From assembly GCF_014284305.1 (NCBI RefSeq), contig NZ_JACOFW010000004.1:186001-250000 (forward strand): a stretch of DNA of 64,000 nt. The letters are read 5' to 3'. Of this stretch, positions 26,074 through 36,002 are shown piece after piece. Under the pieces are notes generated by a model that worked only from the letters and a program-made list of their open reading frames with translations, searched no databases and was not told the origin of the DNA. The stretch comes from Affinundibacterium seohonense. Lineage in GTDB: Bacteria; Pseudomonadota; Gammaproteobacteria; Burkholderiales; Burkholderiaceae_D. The position numbers and the translations under genes were made by a program. Positions within the stretch are counted from its first letter, which is position 1, and the number at the start of each line of letters is the position of its first letter.

Positions 26074-26117
26074 CTGAGTAAATTAAAAAATGTATCAAGA
26101 AAACCTATAAAAAATCT

Positions 26118-28520
26118 ATGACTAAGAAACTGAATTTGCCCATTGTCGGTATGACGTGTTCGTCCTGCGCAGGACGTGTCGAGAAGGCATTGCTTGCGGT
26201 CGATGGTGTACATAACGCTTCGGTGAATCTGGCCACAGAAAAGGCCAGTGTCGACCTTGAGCTTGTGGTGGATGCACAAGCTTTGATCTCTGCGGTGGAA
26301 AAAGCGGGCTATCAAGTGCCAACAAAAACCTTCGATCTGCGTGTGACAGAGATGACATGTGCGTCTTGTGTGGCGCGGGTGGAAAAAGTATTGAAAGCTG
26401 TTCCCGGGGTCTTGCAAGCCAGTGTTAATCTAGCGACAGAGAAGGTGCACCTGAAGACGCTCGCTGAGGTTGAATTGGTTAGCCTGCTAGCCGCCTTAAA
26501 GAAGGCTGGATACCCCGCACAGGTGTTAAATGACGCCGAAAGTGTGCCGTCAGCGAGCTTGACTCGAGTTTGGCTCACGCCGGGTTGGACTGTGGTGATC
26601 GCCATCGTCTTGAGCCTACCTTTGATGGCGCCAATGTTGCTGGCACTCATTGGCATCGATTTGCAGATACCTGGCTGGGTACAACTCGGTTTAGCGACGC
26701 CCGTGCAATTTTGGTTGGGTGCGCGCTTCTACAAAGCAGGTTGGAAGGCCTTGATGGCTGGTAGTGGTAACATGGATTTGCTGGTGGCGATCGGGACTAG
26801 TTCGGCTTATGGCTTGTCGGTTTATTTGTTATTTGCCCATCAAGCGCATGCCATGAGCCATTTGTATTTTGAATCCTCGGCTGTGGTGATTAGTTTGGTT
26901 TTACTTGGAAAATGGCTAGAAACTCGTGCCAAACGCCAAACCGTACAAGCCTTGCAAGCCTTAGAGTTGCTGCGTGCCACTACCGCATTATTGCGTAAAG
27001 ATGGCGTCGATATTGAAGTGCCAGTGGTCGAAGTGCGAGTTGGTGACAACCTGATTGTACGACCCGGTGACAGGGTTGCCGTGGATGGTGAAATCATTGA
27101 GGGCACTAGTCATCTGGATGAATCCTTAATCACAGGGGAAAGTCTGCCAGTTAGTAAGTCTATTGGTGACAAGGTGATAGGCGGCTCAGTGAATGCGGAT
27201 GGCTTACTCATCGTGAAAGCGACCGGCGTGGGCGGCGCGACCATGCTGTCGCAAATCATTCAGTTAGTCGAAGATGCGCAAGCCGTTAAAGCGCCAATTC
27301 AAGCATTGGTAGATAAAGTCAGCGCCGTATTTGTTCCCGTGGTATTGGGGATATCGGCGTTCACTTTGATCGCTTGGGGTTTGCTCACGGGGGATTGGCA
27401 AACGGCTCTCCTCAATGCCGTAGCCGTGCAAGTGATCGCCTGTCCGTGCGCCTTGGGTTTGGCGACACCGACTGCAATCATGGTGGGCACTGGCGTAGCG
27501 GCGAAATACGGCATCCTGATTAAAGACGCCCAAGCTTTAGAAACGGCCCATGGCTTAACCGCAATCGCGTTTGATAAAACCGGCACGCTGACTGAAGGAA
27601 AACCAGGATTGCGTGCGGTGATCAGTCACGCCTACAGCGAAACACAGTTACTAGAATGGGCGGCAGCGCTACAGCAATACAGCGATCATCCGCTAGCGCA
27701 TGCGGTCATGCAAAAAGCGAAGGAGTCGGGATTGCAGGTAGCTGAGGTCAGCGATGTCTTGGCGATGCCCGGACGTGGCGTTCAGGCCAAGTTGAATCAG
27801 GTCACGATGGTCTTAGGTAATCTGCGTTGGATGCAAGAACTAGGCGTCAACACCACAGAATTCGATGCCACAGCGCTGGAGCAACAAAACATGGGACGTA
27901 CCGTGTCCTGTTTGGCTTTAGAAAACGAGGGTCAATGGCAATTGGCGGGATTGTTGAGTTTTGGCGATAGTATAAAAGTTTCGGCTCGTACAGCCGTCCA
28001 ACGATTGCAAACTCTGGGTGTCAAAGCCGTCATGTTGAGCGGTGATAATTATGGCAGTGCCAATGCGGTCGCCGCAGCACTGGGGATTACTGAGGTCAGA
28101 GCCGAAGTGCTGCCTGCCGACAAGGCGAAGATTGTGCGCGAATTGCAGCAAGCAGGTTATCGGGTAGGCATGGTCGGCGACGGCATCAATGATGCGCCAG
28201 CACTGGCAGCGGCCGATGTAGGTATTGCGATGGCGACCGGGACGGATGTGGCCATGCACACCGCTGGCATTACGCTGATGCGCGGCGATCCGGTGTTGGT
28301 GGCGGACGCGATTTCGATTTCGCAAAGAACGTATCGCAAAATTCGACAAAATTTGGGATGGGCATTTATCTATAATGTGGTCGGTATTCCCTTGGCTGCG
28401 CTCGGGTATTTGAATCCCATGATCGCTGGCGCAGCGATGGCTTTTTCTAGCGTCAGCGTGGTATCGAACGCTTTACTTTTGCGGAGCTGGAAACCGTGGC
28501 AAGCAAAGGAGCGAACTTAG
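26118..28520 (+). CDS. copA: Cu(I)-exporting P-type ATPase CopA
   Basis: 800 residues. Two N-terminal HMA domains carry [15 protein letters not shown] and [15 protein letters not shown]. The membrane part shows the copper-gate motif [12 protein letters not shown]. The ATPase core has the phosphorylation site [12 protein letters not shown], the nucleotide-site [10 protein letters not shown], and [18 protein letters not shown] in the hinge; TGES is seen in the actuator domain. It pumps Cu(I) from cytoplasm to periplasm. Divergent copZ lies upstream and a decayed cueR directly downstream. No strong Shine-Dalgarno was found before the ATG; the start is chosen because the first HMA begins immediately. 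Confidence 0.95.
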   Translation: MTKKLNLPIVGMTCSSCAGRVEKALLAVDGVHNASVNLATEKASVDLELVVDAQALISAVEKAGYQVPTKTFDLRVTEMTCASCVARVEKVLKAVPGVLQASVNLATEKVHLKTLAEVELVSLLAALKKAGYPAQVLNDAESVPSASLTRVWLTPGWTVVIAIVLSLPLMAPMLLALIGIDLQIPGWVQLGLATPVQFWLGARFYKAGWKALMAGSGNMDLLVAIGTSSAYGLSVYLLFAHQAHAMSHLYFESSAVVISLVLLGKWLETRAKRQTVQALQALELLRATTALLRKDGVDIEVPVVEVRVGDNLIVRPGDRVAVDGEIIEGTSHLDESLITGESLPVSKSIGDKVIGGSVNADGLLIVKATGVGGATMLSQIIQLVEDAQAVKAPIQALVDKVSAVFVPVVLGISAFTLIAWGLLTGDWQTALLNAVAVQVIACPCALGLATPTAIMVGTGVAAKYGILIKDAQALETAHGLTAIAFDKTGTLTEGKPGLRAVISHAYSETQLLEWAAALQQYSDHPLAHAVMQKAKESGLQVAEVSDVLAMPGRGVQAKLNQVTMVLGNLRWMQELGVNTTEFDATALEQQNMGRTVSCLALENEGQWQLAGLLSFGDSIKVSARTAVQRLQTLGVKAVMLSGDNYGSANAVAAALGITEVRAEVLPADKAKIVRELQQAGYRVGMVGDGINDAPALAAADVGIAMATGTDVAMHTAGITLMRGDPVLVADAISISQRTYRKIRQNLGWAFIYNVVGIPLAALGYLNPMIAGAAMAFSSVSVVSNALLLRSWKPWQAKERT

Positions 28521-28522
28521 TC

Positions 28523-28735
28523 CAAACTTTACACGGCTTGTTGCAGGATAAACGCCGTCAACATGTTGAACTGAAGACGTTTGCGACTAAATACAGGAAG
28601 GAATTCAGTGAGTAAATTCAACAAATACACTTGGTACTACATCAGTTAGAGCAACTGACGCATGCTAGTCTCGGCAATGATCAACCGGATTGTCCGAACT
28701 TAGAGGAATTGTCGAGCGACAAGCAGGCTGCTTGA
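28523..28735 (+). pseudogene. Remnant of cueR (MerR-family copper regulator), C-terminal part with in-frame stop
   Basis: Starting three bases after the copA stop, one frame reads ...LLQDKRRQHVELKTFATKYR... then a TAA at 28613-28615, and continues in the same frame ...LEQLTHASLGNDQPDCPNL... to a TGA at 28733. This matches the C-terminal half of CueR: dimerisation helix after the LWQDK motif, then the metal loop C-x7-C before PDCP. Here the first loop cysteine is a serine (ASLGNDQPDC). The N-terminal HTH half is missing. The single frame, the early stop and the lost ligand together indicate a pseudogene; copA genes in this group are commonly followed by cueR. Confidence 0.8.
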
Positions 28736-28843
28736 GGTCGTAGTTTTATATTCGTCACAGCGTATCGTTTTTTAATCTCAAATTACGGACTTATCGCGCA
28801 ATTTCTGGCATGCTTGCTTTTTTTACACAAGCTGAGATGAGTG

Positions 28844-29278
28844 ATGCCTATTCCATTCCAAAAACAACTATCAACCGCGCTGATCAGTGATGCCAATGGA
28901 GGCATTGCCATCGTTCGCATAGGCGTTGCTTTGATTATTTTGATGCACCCTTTGCATGGCTATTTTCATCTGGAGAATATACCGCGCTTTGGCGAATATT
29001 TGAGTGGACTAGGTTATCCTATGGGCGGACTTTTAGCATGGCTGGTGCTGCTGATACAAACCCTAAGTAGCGTAGGGTTGCTATTGAATCGCTACGTGCT
29101 TCCCGCTTGTATGGGACATATGGTGATCATCAGTTTTGGTCTGGTGCACGTGCATGCGCAATATGGCTGGTATGTCGTGGGGCCGGGACAGGGCGGCATG
29201 GAATGGGGCTTTATCTTACTAACCGCCTTAAGTGCTGTGATGTGGGCATATTGGCCGCGTACTGCGCCAGCAAAGTAA
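28844..29278 (+). CDS. DoxX-like membrane protein
   Basis: 144 residues from the ATG of MPIPFQKQ; a GTG one codon earlier is equally possible. Four membrane helices: AIVRIGVALIILMHPLHGYF, GGLLAWLVLLIQTLSSVGLLL, MGHMVIISFGLVHVHA and WGFILLTALSAVMWAYW, with the glycine-rich VVGPGQGGMEWGF between the last two that is typical of DoxX proteins. These are membrane proteins linked with redox or stress responses, of uncertain role. It converges on the PsiF gene with a long hairpin in between. Confidence 0.82.
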   Translation: MPIPFQKQLSTALISDANGGIAIVRIGVALIILMHPLHGYFHLENIPRFGEYLSGLGYPMGGLLAWLVLLIQTLSSVGLLLNRYVLPACMGHMVIISFGLVHVHAQYGWYVVGPGQGGMEWGFILLTALSAVMWAYWPRTAPAK

Positions 29279-29294
29279 ACCGACCTTGTTCAAA

Positions 29295-29340
29295 CTGAAT
29301 CGCTTCAACCTAGGTCGAACCGATTCAGCATGAAATGCTG
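29295..29340. terminator. Long imperfect palindrome between convergent genes, probable bidirectional terminator
   Basis: Outer arms CTGAATCG (29295-29302) and CGATTCAG (29321-29328) enclose a second inverted segment (TTC..ACC / GGT..GAA), giving a near-continuous stem. A further hairpin CAGCAT-GAA-ATGCTG lies at 29326-29340, followed by T-rich sequence. The position between two facing stop codons suits termination on both strands. Confidence 0.65.
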
Positions 29341-29348
29341 GTTTGCGT

Positions 29349-29630
29349 TTATTTTTTCAGGCAACCAGACATAAATTTTTTGCGCTCGTCGCCTTTCATA
29401 CCCTTGGCATCAGCATTACAAGTTTTCATCTTATCTTGCTGCGTGGTCAGAGTTTTTTCTTCAGCTACCGGCTTGGCAGAGAGACATTCTTTCATAAAGG
29501 CTTTGCGCTCATCGCCTTTCTTACCAGTCGCATCTTTGTTGCAAGTGGTCATTTTTGACTGCTGTGCAGTGGTCGCGTGCGCCATGAGAGCCGGACAAAT
29601 CAAAGCGATAGCGAGAACGATTTTTTTCAT
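29349..29630 (-). CDS. PsiF-repeat periplasmic protein
   Basis: 93 residues from an ATG preceded by GGAG; a longer frame of 23 extra residues has no such signal. A signal peptide (MKKIVLAIALICPALMAHA) is followed by two PsiF repeats: QQSKMTTCNKDATGKKGDER with FMKECL, and QQDKMKTCNADAKGMKGDER with FMSGCL. The repeats are nearly identical, joined by a short linker. PsiF was first noted as phosphate-starvation-induced in E. coli; its biochemical role is unknown. Confidence 0.9.
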   Translation of the reverse strand: MKKIVLAIALICPALMAHATTAQQSKMTTCNKDATGKKGDERKAFMKECLSAKPVAEEKTLTTQQDKMKTCNADAKGMKGDERKKFMSGCLKK

Positions 29631-29753
29631 GCTTAACTCCAGTGTAGAAGGATGGGGGAAATGCGGGGTGACTATAGAACACTTAGATTGGCAATGCAAT
29701 TGAGTTTGCTTTGTTTAACTTTTACAAATGACTTATTGTTTTCATGCGTTTTA

Positions 29754-30530
29754 TTATCGCGCCCCGGTAGACTCTACAAGCTGCTGGTAGCTAGCCGAGT
29801 GACGTTGGCTTTTAATCGTACTCCAAATGGTTTGAATACGTTTTGGATTTTGTTTGAAAACATTTTTATTGACCGCGAGATACAGCGGTAAATCCATAAA
29901 TGGCAGCGGGTGGATTTGTATGCCACCTTTAAAACCAGGCTCTCGGGTGCTGAGGTAATCTGCATCCATCTCTCGCAAGATAGCGAGATCAGCGGCGCCT
30001 TTGCTGAGTCTGTGCAGGGCTTCTTCTGCGTTGCGGACTTCATGAATTTTAAAGCCCTGCTTCTGCAATAGATTGCCGATCAGATAGCCACGTTGCACGA
30101 CTATGGCTTGCTTTACGCCTTGGAGTTTTTTTCCATCCCAGCTCACTTCACTCTGAGCTCGCATAAACAGTTTGGTTTGAACGCTATTGAGGGCTGCGTT
30201 CAGGTCCACAGTGCCATCGCGCAAACTGGGGTAGACGCTAAAGTGGAGACGTTCAGCGGATACTGCAGCACCAAAATAGCCGTCAAGTACGCCTAGGCGA
30301 ACTTCTTCCTGACAGCGTTTCCAAGGTTTCGCAATTAATTCAAAGCGTTCACCCAATATCTCTTCGACTCGTTTTAACAATTCTATGCTTAGGCCGCTGC
30401 CATCCGGCATCGTCCAGGGTGATTGTGGCGTGTCTTCGAAACAAAATTTGAGCGGTGTTTGTGCCTGTGCCGATGCCACTAGTAAATGACTGAATAACAT
30501 TATTTTAATTGCTTGCAATATCAGCTTCAT
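29754..30530 (-). CDS. Periplasmic solute-binding protein, family 3 type (orphan)
   Basis: 258 residues with signal peptide (IMLFSHLLVASAQA) and a family-3 core: LKFCFEDTPQSPWTMPDGSG, then IELLKRVEEILGERFELIAKPW, GYFGAAVSAERLHF and the lobe-2 segment QAIVVQRGYLIGNLLQKQG. It differs clearly from the two paralogues at 10805 and 23774. There is no transporter gene beside it; instead a chemoreceptor gene starts 328 bases away on the opposite strand, suggesting shared regulation or function. Confidence 0.78.
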   Translation of the reverse strand: MKLILQAIKIMLFSHLLVASAQAQTPLKFCFEDTPQSPWTMPDGSGLSIELLKRVEEILGERFELIAKPWKRCQEEVRLGVLDGYFGAAVSAERLHFSVYPSLRDGTVDLNAALNSVQTKLFMRAQSEVSWDGKKLQGVKQAIVVQRGYLIGNLLQKQGFKIHEVRNAEEALHRLSKGAADLAILREMDADYLSTREPGFKGGIQIHPLPFMDLPLYLAVNKNVFKQNPKRIQTIWSTIKSQRHSASYQQLVESTGAR

Positions 30531-30857
30531 CGTTTCACCCTGATTGGTTTGCCGCGCTTTACCTGTGTTTTACCCACGAAAAGTAAGCCTCATTCTGCAT
30601 GAGTATGAGGAAAATTTGTGCAAAATCATTCGTATGTCTTCACCTATTTAAACAGATTTTTAATGCGCATATACGCCTTGCAATTCTATTGTTGATTTGC
30701 GACAACATTTTTTATTCTTAAGCTATTCATCATTCCGAAAAAAGTGCACAGTAGAGACTCAGTTGTTATTTTTTGTAGCACCTGCTTGTCTATACCGATT
30801 CGAGATTTGCAGGTGGTTTTTGCTCAATGATTGATATTGTTTTGTGAGGAACATGAC
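30531..30857. other. Divergent intergenic region between binding protein and chemoreceptor genes
   Basis: 327 AT-rich bases. It must hold promoters for both genes, but no convincing -35/-10 pairs or operator palindromes stand out, and no ORF was credible. Confidence 0.4.
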
Positions 30858-32426
30858 ATGTTACGAGACCTGACTATTCGTGCAAAATTGATCGCCAGTC
30901 TAGCGATATTGACTGTTGTTGCATGCCTAATTGCCGGTGGCGGATTTATCGCTTTATCGAGTAGCAATAATTCAATTAAAACGATTTACGATGATCGTTT
31001 GATCGCCTTGAGTCAACTCGATGAAGTGATACGCCTGATTCAAAGCGATAAAATCGCCGTTTCGCGAGCTGCATTAGAGTCTCCTGAGCAAATCAACAAA
31101 AGCTTGGCGGAAATCGACGAAAATCGAAACCGTGCCAATAAAGTCTGGTCTGAATACATGGCGACTTACTTGACTCCAGAGGAAAAGTCATTGGCGCAAC
31201 AATTTGAGCAAAAGCATAAGGTGTTTTTGAGTCAAGGACTGCAGCCCGCCATTGGCGCTCTCAAAAATAATGAAGTCGATCTCGTGAAGTCGCTGGTCAC
31301 ACATAAACTGGGGGAGACTTTTTTACCCTTGCGCGAAACCATGAATGACTTAATCCAATTGCAAAAACGGGTTGCAAAAGCGGAGTTTGAAAAATCCCAA
31401 GGTGCATTCGCGAATTTCAAATTGATGACATTCGCCTGTTTAATCGTCGCACTCGTCATTGCAATCGGTATGGGTATGTGGCTAATGACTAGTATCGTTA
31501 AACCGATTCGCGAAGCCGTTTTGGTGGCAGAAACGGTGGCTGCCGGTGATTTGACTCGGGTTATTCATAGCGACTCAAATGATGAGTTAGGTAGTTTGTT
31601 GCAAGCTTTGAAAGCCATGAGTAAGAGTCTGACTTCCATCGTGAGCCAAGTTCGGACAGGTACCGACACCATTGCCACTGTATCTAGTGAAATCGCCGCA
31701 GGCAATTTGGAGTTGTCCTCACGCACCGAGCAGCAAGCGAGTTCTTTGGAAGAAACTGCGGCATCCATGGAAGAAATTACCTCAACTGTCAAACAAAATG
31801 CAGACAACTCTAAGCAAGCCAATGTCTTGACTGGCTCTGCCTCTGACGTCGCTGCACGTGGTGGTATGGTTGTTTCACAGGTGGTGTCGACGATGAATTC
31901 TATCAATGAATCTTCCAAGAAAATTGTCGACATTATTAGTGTGATTGACGGCATCGCCTTTCAAACGAATATTTTGGCACTCAATGCCGCAGTGGAAGCC
32001 GCGCGTGCGGGCGAGCAGGGCAGAGGGTTTGCGGTGGTGGCTTCCGAGGTCAGAAGTCTGGCACAACGTAGTGCGGCAGCCGCTAAAGAGATTAAAGAGT
32101 TAATTAATACTTCGGTTGAGAAAGTCGATGCAGGTTCACGTCTGGTGCATCAGGCCGGTGCGACCATGGATGAAGTGGTGGAAAGCGTTAAACGTGTCAG
32201 CGATATCGTGGCAGAAATTACCGCCGCCAGTACCGAACAATCTAGCGGGATTGATCAAATTAATCAAGCCGTCATGCAAATGGATACCGTAACTCAGCAA
32301 AATGCCTCATTGGTGGAAGAAGCAGCGGCGGCTGCTGAGTCTATGCAAAATCAAGCCAGAACCTTGGCAGAATTGGTGAGCATTTTTAAGATACCGAGTG
32401 CGCAACAATTTCAAGCTCTCCGATGA
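30858..32426 (+). CDS. Methyl-accepting chemotaxis protein (four-helix-bundle sensor)
   Basis: 522 residues from the ATG after GAGGA at 7-base spacing; the ORF's first ATG nine codons earlier lacks this. TM1 is LIASLAILTVVACLIAGGGF, followed by a ~150-residue helical periplasmic 4HB_MCP-type sensor, TM2 LMTFACLIVALVIAIGMGMW, a HAMP domain starting IVKPIREAV, and a signalling hairpin with tip [20 protein letters not shown]. There is no CheR/CheB tether pentapeptide at the C-terminus. It is divergent from an orphan solute-binding protein, which may present ligand to it. Confidence 0.93.
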   Translation: MLRDLTIRAKLIASLAILTVVACLIAGGGFIALSSSNNSIKTIYDDRLIALSQLDEVIRLIQSDKIAVSRAALESPEQINKSLAEIDENRNRANKVWSEYMATYLTPEEKSLAQQFEQKHKVFLSQGLQPAIGALKNNEVDLVKSLVTHKLGETFLPLRETMNDLIQLQKRVAKAEFEKSQGAFANFKLMTFACLIVALVIAIGMGMWLMTSIVKPIREAVLVAETVAAGDLTRVIHSDSNDELGSLLQALKAMSKSLTSIVSQVRTGTDTIATVSSEIAAGNLELSSRTEQQASSLEETAASMEEITSTVKQNADNSKQANVLTGSASDVAARGGMVVSQVVSTMNSINESSKKIVDIISVIDGIAFQTNILALNAAVEAARAGEQGRGFAVVASEVRSLAQRSAAAAKEIKELINTSVEKVDAGSRLVHQAGATMDEVVESVKRVSDIVAEITAASTEQSSGIDQINQAVMQMDTVTQQNASLVEEAAAAAESMQNQARTLAELVSIFKIPSAQQFQALR

Positions 32427-32447
32427 ATATCGATAGGTAGCGCAAAT

Positions 32448-33080
32448 TCAAGTGTGACTGTTCTTGATAAAAACAAGGAGCCGATTATTGGCGGGCATGT
32501 CGAGATCTGCGCTTAGCAAGAGAGCGTGGTTTTCGGCTATTTTTTGTATCTCTTCAATGTCACGAATGCCCCGATGTGGCGCTTGCATTTTTAAGTTGGT
32601 ATCGAATTCTTGATTGCTGATCGAAGTGAAGTTGCCGTGGTAATTAAACGGACCATAGATGATCATTTGTCCCTTTGCGTTTAATACACGACTTGCGCCT
32701 TCAAACATCAACTTGACCTCATCAATGCTCATGATGTGGCAGGTATTGGCTGTAAAGACCGCATCCACAGTTTGCGTCGGCCAATTTCCCTGCGCAACGT
32801 CCAGTGGTAGTGGAGCGCGTACCCGAGAACTGCCGTGATCTTGTATCCACGCTTGGATACTGGGATGGTTTTCGACCCGGTCACTCGTCTGCCATTCCAA
32901 GTGGGGTAAATGCTGACTAAAGTAGACGGCATGTTGTCCGGTACCGCTGCCGATTTCTAACACCAGTCTGGCGTCGCTTAAATAGGTTTGAAGGTAGGAA
33001 AGAATTGCAGCCTGATTTCTTTCGCAAGCGGGTGAAAATTGTTTTGCCATTTGAGTCATGTAAATCGATCGAAAAGTCAT
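32448..33080 (-). CDS. DUF938 SAM-dependent methyltransferase-like protein
   Basis: 210 residues in the longest form; the family usually begins close to MAKQFSPACERNQAAIL, so ATGs at 33059 or 33050 may be the real start. The class I methyltransferase fold is visible: LVLEIGSGTGQHAVYFSQHL (motif I), LEWQTSDRVE with DRV as acidic residue, and AVFTANTCHIMSIDEV. YGPFNYHGNFTS and FDTNLK are typical of DUF938. Substrate unknown. It converges on the chemoreceptor with a 21-base gap. Confidence 0.88.
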   Translation of the reverse strand: MTFRSIYMTQMAKQFSPACERNQAAILSYLQTYLSDARLVLEIGSGTGQHAVYFSQHLPHLEWQTSDRVENHPSIQAWIQDHGSSRVRAPLPLDVAQGNWPTQTVDAVFTANTCHIMSIDEVKLMFEGASRVLNAKGQMIIYGPFNYHGNFTSISNQEFDTNLKMQAPHRGIRDIEEIQKIAENHALLLSADLDMPANNRLLVFIKNSHT

Positions 33081-33308
33081 TAAGCAAGAAAAATTGCTAC
33101 TAATCTGGCTCGCACGCTAACGAGTGCAAGGCTGCACGATTATGGGGCAAGGCCGGCTCTTTATGCCAACTAATGCCATTTTTGTTGTTTCCGTGAGGAC
33201 ATAAATTGACTTCATTTTTTCTTGGTGTCATGATCAATTTACGTTTGTATGTCTGCACACCTCATTTCTTTTTGCACACCGTGTGATTCTCTTGTTTGGA
33301 GGTTTTTA

Positions 33309-35837
33309 ATGCAGCACCTCAGTCCACAAAAGTCAGCAGTGGCCATCGCAGTCGCCTCATTGTTTTATACATCTGCTGGTTATGCGCAAACTGGCAATGC
33401 GCAAATTCCTGCGATCCAGACGCAAGACGACAAGCCTGTGTCGGTGATCGTCACGGGAACGCGTTCGCAGAACAGGTCCGCAACGAACACATTAGCGCCA
33501 GTGGATATTATTTCCGCCGACGCTTTGCAAAATCTTGGCGTCAGCGAAATCAATCAAGCCCTATCTGTTGCCTTGCCATCCCTGAATTTCCCTCGCCCAG
33601 GTTTAACCGATGGTACCGATACCATACGCCCAGCCACGCTGCGGGGCTTGGGGCCAGATCAGACATTAGTGTTGGTGAATTCTAAGCGTCGTCACTCGTC
33701 CTCTTTAGTGAATGTGAATGGGACGGTAGGACGTGGTGCGGCGGCAGTCGATTTAAATACCATCCCTAGTGCGATCGTCAAAAATATCGAAGTCTTACGC
33801 GACGGCGCCTCGGCGCAATATGGTTCCGATGCTTTATCCGGCGTGATTAACTTGCGTTTGCGTGAAAACCGTGATGGTGGTGAAGTGACTGCGAGCTATG
33901 GTGCTCGTATTACTGAATATGACTATATTCCTGGTGCGACAGCCACAGGTGCGACTTGGACTGCGCCGGGAACTTCGCGTGAACGACACGATGGCAAAAC
34001 CGCTACTGTCAGTATCTGGAAGGGTTTGTCGTTTGGCGAAACAGGTTATGTCACGGTCGCAGCCGAGTTGAAAGATCAGGAACACACCGAGCGTGCAGGG
34101 TGGGATTTTCGCCCACAGTATCCTTTGGTGAATGGTAGTTTTGATCCGCGGGAAAAAAACTTTAATCGTTTTAATGCCTGGTATGGCGAACCGGAACTCA
34201 AGCAGTCGACCGTATTTGTGAATGCTGGACAGAGCCTAGAAGGCGGCGTTAAATTGTATGCTTGGTCGAGTTATCAACGACGTGATGCTTTGTCTGGTGG
34301 GTTTTTCCGTCGTCCATTGCAAGATCAAAATGTGCTCGCCATTTATCCAGATGGATTTTTGCCTAAGATCGCTCCGCAAGTGGATGATTACAGTGTCACA
34401 GGGGGAGTTAGTTGGTTAGCCGGACAGTGGGACATGGATGCCTCGCTTGGCTATGGCAAAAATAAAATGCAATTCACGATTAAGGACACCTTGAATCGTT
34501 CGATTGGCTCGACTAGTAAAAAACAATTTGAGGCTGGTGGGTTTTCTTATGATCAATTGGTGTTTAATCTGACCGCAGTACGAAGCTTTACGATGCCAGA
34601 ATTGGCGTCGCCTGTGAGCTTTGCAACTGGCTTTGAAGCGCGCCGAGAAGGTTATAGTTTGTTTGCAGGTGAGCCTGATTCTTATCGTTTTGGTGGCGAG
34701 AAATTAGCAGACGGTACGTCAGCAGCGCCTGGAGCACAGGTGTTTCCAGGCTTTACACCAACCAACGCGTCTAATAATCATCGTAGTGCGGTAGGTGCAT
34801 TTATTGATGTAGAAACGAATTTTAGCAAGGCATGGCAAGCATCGGCGGCAATACGAGCCGAACGTTACTCTGACTTTGGTCATAATGTGACGGGTAAGAT
34901 TGCCACGCGCTATGATTTTAGCAGGCAATTTGGCTTGCGTGGCTCGATGCAAAATGGTTTCCGCGCACCGTCACCACAACAGCAATTTTTCACCTCGACT
35001 GCTACTAATTTTATCGTTGTAGATGGCGTTCAGAGAGCATTTGAAATTACCACCTTTAAGCCCTCTGATCCTGCTGCAGTCGCAATGGGCGCCAAGCCTT
35101 TAGATGCGGAAAAATCCTTCAATCAGTCTTTAGGGGCGGTCTTTAGTTTTGGTAAATTAGGTGTTACCGTGGATGCCTATCGCATACAACTTAGTAATCG
35201 TATCGTTCTATCAGAAAATTTGACTGCAACAAATGTACGTTTATATCTGAATGCGATTGAAGGACTAGAGAAAGTTGGTGGCGGTCGGTTTTTTATCAAT
35301 GGGGTGGATACAACAACGAAGGGAATCGATATTGTTTCCAATTGGCCGATGGTGACCGAAAGCGCAGGACGATTCGATTTTACGGTGGCGGGTAATTTCA
35401 CTAAAACAGAGGTGACCAAAATACCAGTCACTGCGCAGTTATCCGCTTTAAAACCCGCACCAGTCTTGTTTGGCCGTATCAATGTTTTGATCTATGAACG
35501 AGGTCAACCTCGGAGCAAAATCAATGCAAGTGTCGATTGGAAACTCGCTGACTACGGGGCAACGCTACGTGCTACTCGTTACGGTGAGGCACTCGACCCA
35601 GGTGCTAGTGCAGATTTCGATCAGATATTGTCGCCGAAAACTTTGATGGATCTCGAGTTTCGTTACCAGTTGAATCGGCGATTGAAACTTGCCGTTGGCG
35701 CTGACAATGTGTTTGATGTCTACCCAGATGCACGTATCCCCAAGTTGAATACGTCTGGCGCAACGAGTTTTTCGAATTATTCACCATTTGGACGTTCCGG
35801 CAGATTTGTCTATGCACGTCTGAGTTACAGTTTGTAG
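33309..35837 (+). CDS. TonB-dependent receptor (large, substrate unknown)
   Basis: 842 residues from the ATG after TTGGAGG (33297-33303), followed by a signal peptide (VAIAVASLFYTSAGYAQ). Plug: VSVIVTGTRSQNRSATNTL, GVSEINQALSVALPSLNFP, LRGLGPDQTLVLVNSKRRH and LRDGASAQYGSDALSGVINL. The barrel ends SGRFVYARLSYSL. It belongs to the group of receptors with an RRH motif in the plug that usually take up carbohydrates or other non-siderophore ligands, not iron chelates. No Fur box precedes it. A terminator lies 44 bases after the stop. Confidence 0.9.
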   Translation: MQHLSPQKSAVAIAVASLFYTSAGYAQTGNAQIPAIQTQDDKPVSVIVTGTRSQNRSATNTLAPVDIISADALQNLGVSEINQALSVALPSLNFPRPGLTDGTDTIRPATLRGLGPDQTLVLVNSKRRHSSSLVNVNGTVGRGAAAVDLNTIPSAIVKNIEVLRDGASAQYGSDALSGVINLRLRENRDGGEVTASYGARITEYDYIPGATATGATWTAPGTSRERHDGKTATVSIWKGLSFGETGYVTVAAELKDQEHTERAGWDFRPQYPLVNGSFDPREKNFNRFNAWYGEPELKQSTVFVNAGQSLEGGVKLYAWSSYQRRDALSGGFFRRPLQDQNVLAIYPDGFLPKIAPQVDDYSVTGGVSWLAGQWDMDASLGYGKNKMQFTIKDTLNRSIGSTSKKQFEAGGFSYDQLVFNLTAVRSFTMPELASPVSFATGFEARREGYSLFAGEPDSYRFGGEKLADGTSAAPGAQVFPGFTPTNASNNHRSAVGAFIDVETNFSKAWQASAAIRAERYSDFGHNVTGKIATRYDFSRQFGLRGSMQNGFRAPSPQQQFFTSTATNFIVVDGVQRAFEITTFKPSDPAAVAMGAKPLDAEKSFNQSLGAVFSFGKLGVTVDAYRIQLSNRIVLSENLTATNVRLYLNAIEGLEKVGGGRFFINGVDTTTKGIDIVSNWPMVTESAGRFDFTVAGNFTKTEVTKIPVTAQLSALKPAPVLFGRINVLIYERGQPRSKINASVDWKLADYGATLRATRYGEALDPGASADFDQILSPKTLMDLEFRYQLNRRLKLAVGADNVFDVYPDARIPKLNTSGATSFSNYSPFGRSGRFVYARLSYSL

Positions 35838-35880
35838 CATGTTGATCGTAGTCGACCAGATGGCTTGATTGCAGTGAATT

Positions 35881-35906
35881 AAGGGCGACAATAGTTCGCC
35901 CTTTTT
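35881..35906 (+). terminator. Rho-independent terminator after the TonB receptor gene
   Basis: Stem AAGGGCGA (35881-35888) with TCGCCCTT (35896-35903), 7-base loop, followed by T residues. Confidence 0.88.
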
Positions 35907-36002
35907 GATTGCTATTTAGAAAAATTAGCATTTTGGAGACTAGTGAGGTGCAAGGTATACTGCGAAGCTTATATCTCCCAATAACGCATTTGAATGTGCA
36001 AT

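Noticed and set aside
29281..29328. H-type pseudoknot
   Set aside because: The loop of the 8-bp stem itself forms an inverted repeat, so a simple long hairpin explains most pairing; retained only as an alternative.
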